Assembly (NCBI GenBank): GCA_023853785.1
Contig: JAJIRX010000671.1
Location: 1-29,753, forward strand
Reading direction: 5' to 3'
DNA: 29,753 bases
Source of the DNA: Psilocybe azurescens
Taxonomy: Eukaryota; Basidiomycota; Agaricomycetes; Agaricales; Agrocybaceae
In this document: one piece after another, positions 1 through 11,150 of the stretch
Position numbering within the stretch: position 1 is the first letter of the stretch
How the letters are laid out: each line of letters begins with the position of its first letter
Notes under the pieces: generated by a model
Databases searched by the model: none
What the model saw: only the letters and a program-made list of their open reading frames with translations
Told to the model about the DNA's origin: nothing
Program-made: the position numbers and the translations under genes

Positions 1-700
1 ATCACTTTAGCAACGCTCATGGAATATATTAAGGTTTGGCTGATGAGTTTGACTCGTCTATCAGGAAACTATGCACTCGCAACTCTGACAAGTAAGTGTT
101 TCAAGGCCAGATCGATATGCTCTTCGGACTATTGATCCATAGATAGTTGTGCCCCACTCTTTGACTATAAGCGTGATAGTCTCTATACGTCTATGCGATG
201 GTATCGACATTGGGCCCAGTGAGTTGAATAGTAGACCGCATTGAAGGCAATCCGTCCAACGTGTGATTGTTGGAGTCCGTGCGCAATGCACGTGGCCCGC
301 GGGCACCTATGGGCGTCAATACTGGGTCAATGCCATTGAACTGGGTAATACCCTCGACTAGTGGATATCATATTCTGCCAGGGCCATTACTCTCATCAAA
401 GATGTACTCGAAGACCCTAGTATCGTCATCCAACGGACCATACCATGATACAACAAGCAAAAATGATCAAGTTGAACCTTCACTGACTTCCATTTTCTCT
501 CCGCCTTCCGCCTGAACTATGATGAAGTCCACGAGTATCATTTAGCGATCGTATTAGCTGTACGTAATAGTATCATCAATTCTCTTCTCGGAAAGAAAAT
601 CAGAACTTTTTGTGAAATGGAGTCCTGGAGAACTCCTGGTTTGATCTACAGAGTGTCCCTAACTCATTTACAGAGACTGTACGTAGCTGATAATTGCTTA
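1..700 (+). other. possible partial gene or coding remnant entering from the left edge
   Basis: The plus strand is open from base 1 to a good donor (GTAAGT at 92). A candidate acceptor (CATAG ending 142) restores an open frame that runs to a second good donor (GTGAGT at 219). Further open stretches lie in other frames at about 270-430, with a segment reading GRQYWVNAIELGNTLD before an in-frame stop, and at 479-706, about 75 codons with no stop. I do not recognise any family. The pieces do not join into one frame without extra assumptions: there are in-frame stops, or lost bases of the kind seen in genes further right. It could be the decayed 3' part of a gene or chance open frames. Confidence is low. 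Confidence 0.2.
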
Positions 701-3685
701 TAAGGGATGATTGGATCGTCTGTCCTAACAGCTGAAGAAACAAAGAAAGATTGTAGATTTTTTTAGAAAAATTGACACAAAACAGAGTCCAGTGTCGTAA
801 TTATTGAATGTAAGTCAATCCTCGGAACATACACGGAGGGTGAGTAATATCAAGTATCCAGCAAGTCACCTAACACTATTCGGCAAGGAGGCGATATTCG
901 GCGAATAGATTCTCCAATTACTTTTCCAAAAACTTAAAAATGGTCGCCCGAAACAGCATATGAAAGGGAAAAATATCAATATCGAGACCCAAAGAGGCTG
1001 TATCCGTCCATATCCGCAGCTCTCAGGCATTTAAGGGCAGCTTGAGATAGTCGAGTCAGTTGAAGAAGAGAATGAATGGGCGAATAATGAAGAAGCATGA
1101 ATGCATCATATAGCTGTTGCAAATGATAAACCGACAGCTTGTCCCCGATCATTTACGCAGTTCGAAGCCATTCTTCAAGACGTACATAGCTCATCCTTTT
1201 CGTGAGCGCGCCCGTCGCCACCGAAAGCAATGACTCAGAACTACAGGTGGGAGAGCGGTGATCGTAGTTGGACGCTTAAAATATGAACCAAATGGCGAGA
1301 TTTTGTCACCGAGTGTATCAAATGCAGTGCTGGATGCTGGAGTTGACAATAAAGGGATCTGTCTGTCAAAAGAGAAGAATGTAGAGCCTTTATACAATCC
1401 ATAGCACAAGTTTTCACCTTGAAACAGCCTAAATTATATGCAAGCGATACTAAGAAGAGCGTATCAGAGTCTAACTGTCGAAGGTATGACAGTCTTATGA
1501 AAGGGAAGCCGCAGAGTCCAGTGTAAAGAGCACTAAAACAAGCATAGAGATTGAGATGCCGGAGCCGGACAACAGAATATGCTGGATGTGCTAGAAAGTC
1601 ATAGTCGAACTAAACAGTCGACAAAAAGACATCACAAAACATACATAACAGTCGGAGTTATATAATATGCCAATGTAGGCGAACAATGGTCATGACTTCG
1701 GAGGCTCTTACAAGTGTTTTCAAAGGTTTCTGCCATTACCAGCATCAACGGCACCAATCGTAAATACGGCCTTCCCAAAAGCACACATCCTTGTCTTTTA
1801 CCTGTTCTCTGTATATAAATCCATGGTCATGACAAAGGAAGAGCACTTGAAAATCTTAAAAAGACTTTTCTTCAACTTGTTCTACATCGGGCGCTCTAGA
1901 AGAATCTCGAAGCTAATTTTTTTGCCTTGTGTGTTTGGTGTGAAATGGGGAGAGAACGGAGAAATTAACTGCGGAATGCGATGCTTTGTCCCAGATGTCT
2001 AGACAGGTTGTGGATTAGAACTAAGTGCAAGTCCTGCCTGCGGGGTGAATGACTATCGTGGACGTGGTGGGTGGAGCATTATGTCGATCAGGTCGATCCC
2101 CAGTCAATACTTCAATCCCGACCTGTGTGTATTAGAAGGCCATCGGGTGCCCTTGAACTAAAGAGGACAAAGAAAAAGGGACTCCAAGGAGATCTGCTAC
2201 GCGGACCTCTTGTCTGCGTGAGCATAAGAATTACTCATAATCGTATTAGACTCCCAGAAACAATCAGCGAACAGCCATTTTGAACTTCATTAAATCCTCA
2301 GTGTGGACCACGCAGTGCTCCTGAGGAAGATCTGGTGCATAGAAAGGAAAATGATGTCGTGAGTTATGCCTCGCTGTAAAGGAAGTGTCACTCACAAACA
2401 AGCAAAGTGAGATGGCTTCCAGAAATGGAAGACAAGATTGTTGTGTACAGCCTGATAATCTGCATCGGACCACTTACACATACAAGAACAAAACAAACTG
2501 CGAAACCACGAGGAAAGCTGCAGGACAGTCTCCTTGATTCATCAGTAAACCTTGATGAAAGCACATCGGGAGGCCTTTTCTATCAAAGAATCAGAGTATA
2601 TGTACAAAGGAAAGCAGTGTCAAAACCAGATTTTTAGGTTTAGAACCGCGATATACGTATTACGATAATCGCAAAAACCTACGAAGGATCCCGGAAAAAG
2701 GAAGAAATACTACAATCAAAGGACCTGCTAGACACAACGAATCAGTCGAAGAGTAGGTCGACATGATTACTCTCACTCACGATTATGATCGTACCAATCG
2801 GAAAACTTGTCGGAAAAAACAGATGAGAATCCGATAACAGCCATTCTTCCAGTCGAGATGTGCCGCGACTCAACGGCTGACTCCGAGGCTTTGTTGTCCA
2901 TATATCGATCGGCACTGGTGCATGGGCGCCTTTAGGGCTGCTGCAATGCACAGCTGCCTGCTTGCATTATTCGATCGGAATAAAAGATCCATTGATGAGA
3001 TGAAGGTGTCAACCACTGGCATGAACGAGGTATGACCAAAATGTCGAAGGCTCGAGCGGCCGTTCGTGATAAAAACAATGATTTAATGATGTACTAGTAA
3101 TAGATAAAATCAAAGCTTCCGCCACTCACACAAATGGCAGGCATGCGCGGATAGGATTTACAGAGATGGGTACAGGTATACCCTGTAATTGGTGGTCCTG
3201 AAAGTCCACGTCGAAGTTGAAGATCGCCTCAAGGTTTGACCGCCTGGGAGGGTGCTCCGAATGCACTTGCCGTACCGTGAGGCATGAGCCACTGGCTGCC
3301 CGATTTATTCGGCGGGAATCTTGAATCAGATAATATATTATTCAGGTTATATATTGACGGGGATTAAGCATGAGGTATACTTTTGCGTAAAGATATATGT
3401 GGTTGTGTGAACGGGCAAAGGGCTATCAACGTGATTTCTGAGTAATCAGGTCAATAAGTCGACATCATGGTATTCGGAAATTGGAATAGGCAGGATTGTA
3501 CTCACGCACTCGACGCCCGTCGGACGCCCGCTAGGTTAGAAAGCAGCGCTGTACATATTCCTGAAACAGAACTGTCGAGTATTATTAAATACAACATATA
3601 CGAGGAATATGACAACTTTTCAGAAGACTGGAATACGTACGTACCAGATTCCTGGAATGAGCATGAGCACTCAGGCATCGGTTGA

Positions 3686-3905
3686 CAACGATATCATTAC
3701 CGGGATAGGAATCATAGGATAGCCTGCCAGGCAGAGGTGCTGCCTTGCAACGACTCGAGAGGTTTGACAGCCAGGGATGAGCACCCCAGGAACGCGTCAA
3801 TAATCATTACAGGAATAGCAATCATAAAATACACCCGTCAGGCAGAGGTGCCGCCTCACCATAACTTGAGAGAGCTCGACGGCCAACAATTGATAGCACA
3901 AACAA
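3686..3905. repeat. imperfect tandem duplication, unit about 110 bases
   Basis: The block beginning near 3686 recurs 110 bases later, near 3796. Both copies carry ATCATTAC, then a GGRATAGSAATCATA-like stretch, then an identical CAGGCAGAGGTG core followed by related sequence (ACTCGAGAG in copy 1, ACTTGAGAG in copy 2). The copies have diverged visibly by substitution, which suggests an old duplication. No third copy was seen on either side. Neither copy is part of a recognisable gene. Confidence 0.7.
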
Positions 3906-5068
3906 ACTTGACACTGACGAACGGTTTGGTGCATAGCTGAGCAGCAGCTCAACGCTATGACGGACGAGAACGGACACACAGGCTTTCGACTCCGAGCCTC
4001 GTCACACAGCCACGGCCCATTAACAGAATTTGGATCTTCAGAATCAGAGTCTCGGGCTCCTACCCGCTCTCGAGTCTCGGGCGCGCGTCAGTTTGTCCAC
4101 CGGTATTTGCAGCTATAGCATTAACAAATAGCCCAACGCTACGGACCTCGGCCTTTTCAGATAAGCGAGACGAGGTGCATCGGAATAGGTTGAATGCTTT
4201 GGGCTCTCCGTGTTGCGGCACGCTCTAGGCAAGGATCCAGGATGATTTGTTCAAGCGTCTAGATGAGGGAGCTCCGACGTCCAAAGCTACCCAGTGGTCA
4301 GGCGGCAAACAGACTACTGGGCATTGGGCAAGACTGGACATCGAAAAGCCCAAGGAGAAACCCTGGAAAAACGCAAAAAAACCCCAAAAACGAATGTATG
4401 AACCAATTAAACATGAAAATCGGATTCAGAAAGAAAAGGAAAAAAGGCCCACCGGGCGAAAGATACGATACGATGGCAGATGCAAGCTCTTGTAAAGTGC
4501 ATAATGCTGCTGATGCAAGTCTCAACTTTCAAGCGATAAGAGGCGATAATACTTGGAAAATACGAATCACGATATGTACGTAGGTTTGGAATTTGGAATT
4601 TGTTTGTTTGTTGGCAAAAGGAAATTTGTGGATATGGATCGAAATTGAAATTGAAATATAGCTTTAGTCGAAGCGAGCCCGATGCGGCGGCCACAAGCAA
4701 CCTGAGCCATGCCCACGATGTGACGAGTCCAAGTCGGAAGTTCCCCGTCGGAGTCCCTTTGGATTGCTGCACAGCCGGTTGAGCCATTTTGCCCGTTTGC
4801 AATAGTTCGCCATTCAATCCCGTTCAAGCTTGACGCTCGTCCTGGACGGAGGACTCAGGACCTGTGCCAGTGGAGGCTGAGTACATCCGCAGGGCAGGGC
4901 TCCAGAGTGGAGTCTATATTGAAATTCGTACGTACATTGCATTCCAAACGCCAACGCGTAATTGCCCATAAGCTGAGGGTTTAGGGCGTCAGCCCAGTAC
5001 GTAGTGTTCTTCTTTTGAGCCCTTTGCCCTTAAACACACAGTGTCACTGTCCCATGTTCGCAGGGCTA

Positions 5069-5106
5069 GGGCAACGGGCAACGGGCAGTGGACAGTGGGC
5101 AAGGGC
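5069..5106. repeat. short tandem heptamer repeat (GGGCARN, about five units)
   Basis: Successive heptamers read GGGCAAC, GGGCAAC, GGGCAGT, GGACAGT and GGGCAAG, a degenerate seven-base tandem array. It is G-rich on the plus strand and lies in non-coding sequence. It resembles a small satellite more than a regulatory element; no function is inferred. Confidence 0.6.
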
Positions 5107-6378
5107 ATGCGATAGGTAGCATACAATGACGCCAGCGCGTGTACTCGATTATCATAGCCAGCCAACCAGCCCATCGATCGTGGCGCTAAGTATAAGTTTA
5201 GTATATTCCAGAAGTTCAAAATGGGCTCGAAAAAAACAAACATGGTCCCAGGAAGATGCCTATTGCCGGCGAGTATTTAAGCTGCTTTAAGCGAGCCTGA
5301 TTGAGACTCTATCATTATGTATATCATCCACAGCTAAGGCAGGGACGGCGGAACTGACGATTCCGGCACCGAAGTTATAGGTCGTCTTTGCTTGCCTGGA
5401 GCGTATATTAGAGAAAGTACCCATGTGAGATGGCTGACGGTGAGGAGATAGGTGGTCTGCAGTGATCAGAATAATATCCAGAGATCATTTCGTGCTTGAT
5501 TTTAATTTATACAGCGTGGACATCAGCGTGGTTAGGACGCAAAGTGAGGCCGTGGGTAATAGGTCCCGCGGACGTAAGTGTTCGAGACTTGAGTTATAAG
5601 GGTTCAAGGTCGCCGTGATGCGCTGTATATGCGAAGCGTCGAATTTATGCAAGTATATAGCAACACTTACGAAAAGAGAGCAAGAAAGAGGGATAGTACC
5701 AGTGGAACCCTCCAGGCTGGAGCCGAACGAACACGAAGGTTTGGCGAAAGTAGCAAAGTGCACGATCGCGAATTCGTCAACCCCACATCCGATCTTCCCA
5801 AATATAGAGTAGAGTAAACCTATCACCCATCGTCATGATAGGCCTATGCCCATTCCTGGTATGCCCACGGGGATCCTCTCCACAAAGCATGGATGCAAAA
5901 AATGCGCGTCCAAATTCCAGATTGCGCAAAAACATCCATGTCACCGGTCCAATCCATAGCAATCCATTCATATACATCCATCCACGCTTATCCATGCCCA
6001 CGAGCACGAGCGTTTCCCCGAAGAGATAAGTTTAACCGAAACCAGAATTTTTTCAGCCTTCCCCTTGCAGCTACTGCAGCATAGTGTGAGCCGTGTGGTT
6101 CAGGTGTGGGTTCTCTCTCGTCAAAACTTTGGCAGAGAAAAAAAAACTTCTTCGTACTTCCTATCGGACTCAATAGAATTAAGCAGAATATCAATGATGC
6201 AATAAGCAAACGCGGCAGCTGAGCATCTCATGAGCACAGTGACATTGAATGAATTGATTTGGACTGAATACAGAAAGTGTGATCTTCCATGATGCAATAT
6301 AATAAATCAATTTGGATACTTAGCCTGGCCATTTCCAGCGAGGGTTTAAGCCCACCTGCGAAGACGAACGCGCGACAC

Positions 6379-6402
6379 GGACATGGACATGGACATGGAC
6401 AC
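6379..6402. repeat. GGACAT hexamer microsatellite, about four units
   Basis: Three perfect GGACAT units are followed by GGACAC. It lies about 1.1 kb upstream of the zinc-finger gene start, outside any recognised gene. Confidence 0.7.
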
Positions 6403-6959
6403 GACATCTGGGGACGGTATGGACATCGGACAGGCGGGCCCCTGGAAATTTTTAGAGTTCTTCTCTTCCAAATTCTATTCTCGTTCCTCCGGTGACAAGT
6501 GACACGACAACACTCCAGACCTTTCGAGTATGTGGTTCTTTCGCATCATGATCAGAAAAAGAAATTATCGAAAGAAATTATAATTACTATAATCATGTAA
6601 TCACCGAAAACCGAACCCGAAAATTGTGGTAGTACTCAGGCAGGCAATCGCCTGCAATCACTCACTCGCTCGGCTGGAGCCTGGGTGAACATAGAAGCAG
6701 CAGGGGAGTTAGGCTGTAGGGTTTGGACTCTTGTGGGCTCTGGGCTCTGACACTTGGCGTCACAGCACTCACGTCGACTGGAACTCACGCGAGCAGCGTC
6801 TTAGTTTTGGCGCGGGGGTGACTGGTTCAACATTCGGACCGGGTGGGTTGAGAGGCGTATGTACATGTTGTATATACATGAGGATATACAAACGGATGGG
6901 GTAACGGATATGGATTCGGTTAGCGAGAGAAAGAAGAAGATAAAAATACAGCTCTAAGA

Positions 6960-7193
6960 ATGTTGAGGAATGACGAGGCGATTCCGCACGCCTATCGCCA
7001 TCGCCTGACGAGGAGCAGAGGTGTGGCTAGGTGGGGGCCGACAGAGAGAGCCTGGCAAGATCCGACGCCGACAAGCAAGGGGGAAAGGTTTAAACGTTTA
7101 AAGGTAGAGCCGAGTCTGGACGCAGCAGGGAATGTTGTGTCGTCGTTTGCCAAATTGAGGAGAAGGGAGGCGGCCGACGGCACGGTGTATTAG
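6960..7193 (+). other. 77-codon ORF in the leader region of the zinc-finger gene (possible upstream ORF)
   Basis: This is an ATG-initiated open frame ending in TAG, 292 bases before the ATG of the zinc-finger factor. The peptide is basic and not recognised. Its position fits an upstream ORF in a long 5' leader, a common translational control in fungal regulators, but there is no transcript evidence and chance is a good alternative. It contains a perfect 14-base palindrome. Confidence 0.2.
7089..7102. repeat. perfect 14-base palindrome TTTAAACGTTTAAA
   Basis: The sequence equals its own reverse complement and is set in GG..GG flanks. It lies about 385 bases upstream of the zinc-finger gene start. 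It could be a binding site for a dimeric factor, but no known fungal site is claimed. Confidence 0.5.
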
Positions 7194-7485
7194 ATGCATG
7201 CTGAGGACTGGGTCTGTGAGAATGGATCAGGCACTGTTATTGGATATGTTCAATAGACGCGCATCGGAGATTGAATATTAAAAGAAATAGTACTTAAATG
7301 TATCGGGATGGCCGGAGGACGGAGACAGGGACTAGGACCCGAAAGAGTGGATCATCATGTAGATCTAAGATTTGAGGATGAGATCGGCGTTGAGTACTGA
7401 GTGCCTCTTGGAAGCTTGGTTAATTCGAGATAATGTACGACTACATAACCGCAGTTGGCGTTTATCTGCCCATTTCCCGTCCGCC

Positions 7486-9728
7486 ATGAACTACCAACTC
7501 CATTCTCAGGATTACTATGATCCCTCCCTAGAGCTCGACTTCACCCAGCCCTGGTCCCCAGACAACAAGAAACACGGTCAGATCCCGCGTGCTGCCTCGT
7601 ACTATCCTGCCTCCCAGTCCGCCGTATATGACCTCACAGACGACGACTGGCATCGCTACGCCCACCCAGTCCCCCACTACACAGACTCCTCTCCTCCGAG
7701 GATCAAGCAGGAGGATCTCTATTCAGACGCGAGCATCAGATACGACCAGCCTCTGTCCCAGTCCCAGCCTCTGTCTCAGCCCCAGCCCCAGACTCAGTCC
7801 CAGCCTCAGACCCAGTCCCGGTCCCAGTCCCAGTCCCAGTCGTTCCAACCTCTGTTGTCTCCACTCCAGACCCACCATGCTATTTCCCATCCTACGCCCT
7901 ACTATTCCCCGTCCTTCCACCATCAGCCCCAGAACCACATCCACCATCTCTCAACATCCTCCTTCCAGCCCTTCGGTGGTACCATTCATCCCTCCGAGCT
8001 ATCCCCAGTCACAGACTCGTGTCCCTCTGTCTCCCCTCTTTCCGCGTACACTGATATCTCCGCCGTCGTCACTGTCGGCCATGACTCCCATTTCGTCTGT
8101 CAACCACAGCACACCATTGATCTCAAGTCCTGGAACGACGACCGCAGGAGCTCCCTCACCAGTACCGCCAGCCTGGACAGCGACCTCAGCTCCCATTCAC
8201 ACCACTCCCACCACATGGTCGGCCTCGACATGAACATGGACTCGATGGATGGGATGGCCTTGGGAATGCCCGGTGTCGTCGTCGGTGGGATGCCGATTGA
8301 CATGAATGGCTCTGTGACGGAGGTCTGTGTCCCGGAGGAAGACGTCGGTGGTGAAGAAGACGCGGAAGGCGATGACGACTGGGACCATGCCCATGCCCAG
8401 GATTCCCAGCAGGCTCAGTACCAGCAGCAAGCCCAGCAGGTGGAGTACAGTGTTGAGGTGGGAGAGGGCGAGACGGAGAGAGACGGTGAGGGGGAGGACG
8501 AGATCGAACTTCACATTCCGGCCGACAACACTATCCAGCAGCAGCAGCAGCAGCAGCATCAACACCAACCACAGCACGAATTCGACGGCGACGGCGAAGA
8601 CGAAATTCCAGTTGAAGAGTCAGATGGCGCGGAAGATGTGGACGGAGAAGCCGAGGCAGAGATCAAGCGCGAATTCGAGGATAGCGACCTCAGCGAGACA
8701 GACGAAGACGACGAAGACGAGGAGGATGAAGACGACCCGGACGACCCAGAGTTTGTTCCGCGCCCCAGGCGCCGTCCAAGTCTCCGCCGACAATCGACGT
8801 TCCCTTCGGCCGATGGCGAGCTACAGCACTCCTCCCAGTACAGCTCAACCGTACCGTTCGGCAACATCATTGGCGAGGGCCGCAACTTGCGCTCGCGGTC
8901 GTCTTCCGCAAGGTACACGCCCTACCCGAGCAGCTATCCTGAGACCTCAACATTTTATTCCACTGAACATGGCTTTGAACATCATGGCAGCGACAACGGC
9001 GCATACAACGAGCGCGCCAGTGGGAGGAGGTACAACTCCACGTCATCTACTACATCCTCCTCCACCCACCCTCCGCGATCCGCATCCTCTCTCTCCGGAT
9101 CGTCAGGTATCACCACCACCACCACAACAACACATACAACACGGCGCCGTCTGCGGCCGTCCAACACGCTCCCTGTGCCCGTTCCCGTGCCCAATCTGAC
9201 GAAGAAGTCGCGTGGCCGTCGGGTGCCAACGATGTCTTCTCTGGAGGACGTGCGGAGCGCGGCGAGCGGCGCGGGGAGGAAGAGGCAGAGCGCGGGAGGC
9301 AAGGCCGCGAGAATGTACCTGTGCGACGTCGACGGGTGTGGGAAATGCTTTGCGAGAGGCGAGCATCTAAAGAGGCATGTGAGGAGTATACACACTTATG
9401 AGAAACGTGAGTGCTTTAGTTTATTTCCGTTTATTTTCGTGCCCCCTCCCTTCTTTCTTTCCTTCTCCCTTTCCTTTCCTTCCTTCCTTTTATCCGCTCG
9501 GGTTTATTTTCGATCAAGGAACTTACATCTATTCCATTTCTCTCAACAGCTCATAAATGCCTCTATCCTGGCTGCGGCAAGGATTTCAGCAGGCACGATA
9601 ACCTCGGCCAGCACATGCGCGTGCACAAAGACTACGTGCAGGAGGGCGTCACGGTGCCGAGCTCGGCGTCATCCAATGCTGCCTCCTCAGCATCGTCTAA
9701 TAGGCGCAAGTCGCAGACGCAGAGTTAG
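7486..9728 (+). CDS. C2H2 zinc-finger transcription factor, Msn2/Seb1-like
   Basis: This is a nuclear DNA-binding regulator of about 699 residues. Two tandem C2H2 fingers lie near the C-terminus: C-x4-C-x12-H-x4-H at about 613-636, containing RGEHLKRHVRSIH, and C-x4-C-x12-H-x3-H at about 643-665, containing FSRHDNLGQHMRVH. The contact residues follow the Msn2/Msn4/Seb1 pattern, whose members bind AGGGG stress elements; binding here is inferred. The rest is low complexity: a Q/S/P repeat at about 90-119, a Q/H run near 350-362, an acidic block near 398-423 and a basic KKSRGRR stretch near 571 that may be a nuclear signal. A single 143-base intron (9407-9549, GTGAGT...ACAG) splits the Pro codon between the fingers. 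I chose ATG 7486 because its context is CCGCCATGA; an in-frame ATG at 7378 is weaker. No frameshifts are seen. Target genes are unknown. Confidence 0.92.
7747..7842 (+). repeat. degenerate CAGTCC/CAGCCC tandem repeat inside the zinc-finger gene
   Basis: Repeated CAGTCCCAG- and CAGCC-type units encode alternating Gln with Ser, Pro or Thr. They lie in the N-terminal third of the transcription factor. Length variation between strains is likely for such a tract, but that is inference. Confidence 0.7.
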
Positions 9729-11150
9729 GCATCTCGTCTTGGTTTTTCGCAAGGGCCAGTTATTTTGGAGCGATTCATTGACTTTTTTCTCTGTTCTGTG
9801 GTGTGGCAGGCAGGCAGACGACAGCCTTTCGCCGTGGTTCTTCCGAACATATGTCACTCCCTGCTCCCCTCTCCCTTGCGATCTCACGCAAAAGCTGAAG
9901 ACGACCAACCACCGCTCCCACCATCATCGCCAAAGCCAATACCTTGGGCTTCTCGACCTTGCACGACCCTGTTTTTTCTGCTTCTTCTGCTATGCGATGC
10001 GATGCGACGAAATGCAACGAATCAAGAAAACAAGAAATGCTCAGTGGACATTTTGTTTCTTCTTCTCTTTTAAACCTTTTCTGTGATGTTTCTCGCTTTT
10101 GGTAGAGGGCTTTGTGGTTTTTACCTTTGATTTTGGGCTTACGAGGTTTCTGGCTTCAACGCACTTCAGCTTTACAATGATTTTATCATCTGCATCTGCA
10201 TCTTCTACCCCATATACACTTTGTCTTTTATCATGTTTTTATCAATTTCCATTTGTTTGTTTTGTTTTTTGGAATCTCGTCCTTTTGGCGTCTTGTGACA
10301 GGAGAAAGAGAAAGAGAAAGGATGCTGCAATGGTGCTTTCCCTGTCCGTCCTTTTCTTGGGTCATACCTTTCTTTTTCTTTCTTTTCACCCCAATCCTAT
10401 AACCTTTTGTTTCTAGTTCTTTCTTCTATCAAACCTTCTATTTTTTTCTCACTCTCACTCTCGCTCTCGGCTCTCACACATTCTTTGGCCATTATCATGC
10501 ATCGCAAAATCAACCCCATAACGCACCTATGCCCTTTTCCCACGCCAAGCATCCGCCACCAAACTAAACCAAAACCTTCTTCGACACATTCAATTCGCCC
10601 TTGTCCGCCCTACCCTACCCTATCGTGCATTCCACCACCTATCTTTCGCTGCTTCTTGCTTTGCACGGCCGTCTTTCTTTTCTTCTTTCTTCGTTTCTTT
10701 GTTTCTTTGTTGCGTCTGTTTTTGGCTCCGAGACCTCGTGGGGGCATCCCGCGAACCCTCGATTTCGATTTTCGATGCGATTTGATTCCACTCGACGAAG
10801 CATAACCACCTGCTGAATGATTTTCACGACCCTGCCTTCCATGCTTGCAATCCCTTCTTCATCTCCATCTCCATTTCACATTTCATTCAATCAATCCAAT
10901 TCAATCCGAACACTATTTTATACAAGCACATCAACCCAACAACATACAATACAATTACAATATATTGTCCCCTTTTAACTATCTAAACCCGTCTACCCTT
11001 TTTTTTATTAAAAACTACTTACCAGTGCTACTTACCAAAGTATGATATATAACTACTTATTTAAACTTTACTATCTTGTCATGTGGAATGCAAAAACACA
11101 TCGACCTAATGGGATTTATCTTTTGCGAGTTCGGTGTCTTTCATGGTGTC
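9729..11150. other. pyrimidine-rich non-coding stretch downstream of the zinc-finger gene
   Basis: The plus strand is dominated by C and T (runs of TTTCTTT, CTCTCACTCTCACTCTC, CTTTCTTTT), with purines correspondingly concentrated on the minus strand. Long open frames here are low-complexity Phe/Leu/Ser-rich or Lys/Arg/Glu-rich translations and are not genes. The first part is presumably the 3' untranslated region of the zinc-finger gene. Small repeats include AGAAAG units near 10300. No second gene is supported. Confidence 0.55.

Larger units (their letters stand above)
707..6959. other. gene-poor region with no recognisable gene
   Basis: Only short open frames on both strands are present, without recognisable domains or convincing exon-intron chains. 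What can be seen is an imperfect 110-base tandem duplication, a GGGCARN heptamer repeat, a GGACAT hexamer repeat, an A-rich stretch near 4370-4450 and small direct repeats around 4580-4660. A short peptide resembling the start of histone H3 (RTKQTA) is readable near 2488. No terminal repeats, target-site duplications, or transposase or reverse transcriptase motifs were recognised, so I cannot assign the region to a transposon. Confidence 0.5.

Noticed and set aside
5580..5625. GGGTTCAAGGTC resembling a tRNA B box
   Set aside because: There is no matching A box at the right distance and no foldable cloverleaf; the consensus GGTTCRANNCC is not met.
8197..9395. Long open frames on both strands inside the zinc-finger gene
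   Set aside because: They are low-complexity shadows (Ser-, Arg- or Leu-rich) of the repeat-rich coding sequence in other frames.
9729..10086. Continuation of the zinc-finger open frame to a 904-residue protein
   Set aside because: The unspliced frame destroys the second finger. The GTGAGT...ACAG intron at 9407-9549 restores a perfect C2H2 finger and a stop at 9728, so the longer frame is an artefact.
10099..10816. Phe/Leu/Ser-rich open frames of 100-130 codons
   Set aside because: Their composition simply reflects the C/T-rich strand; no domain, splice structure or start context supports them.
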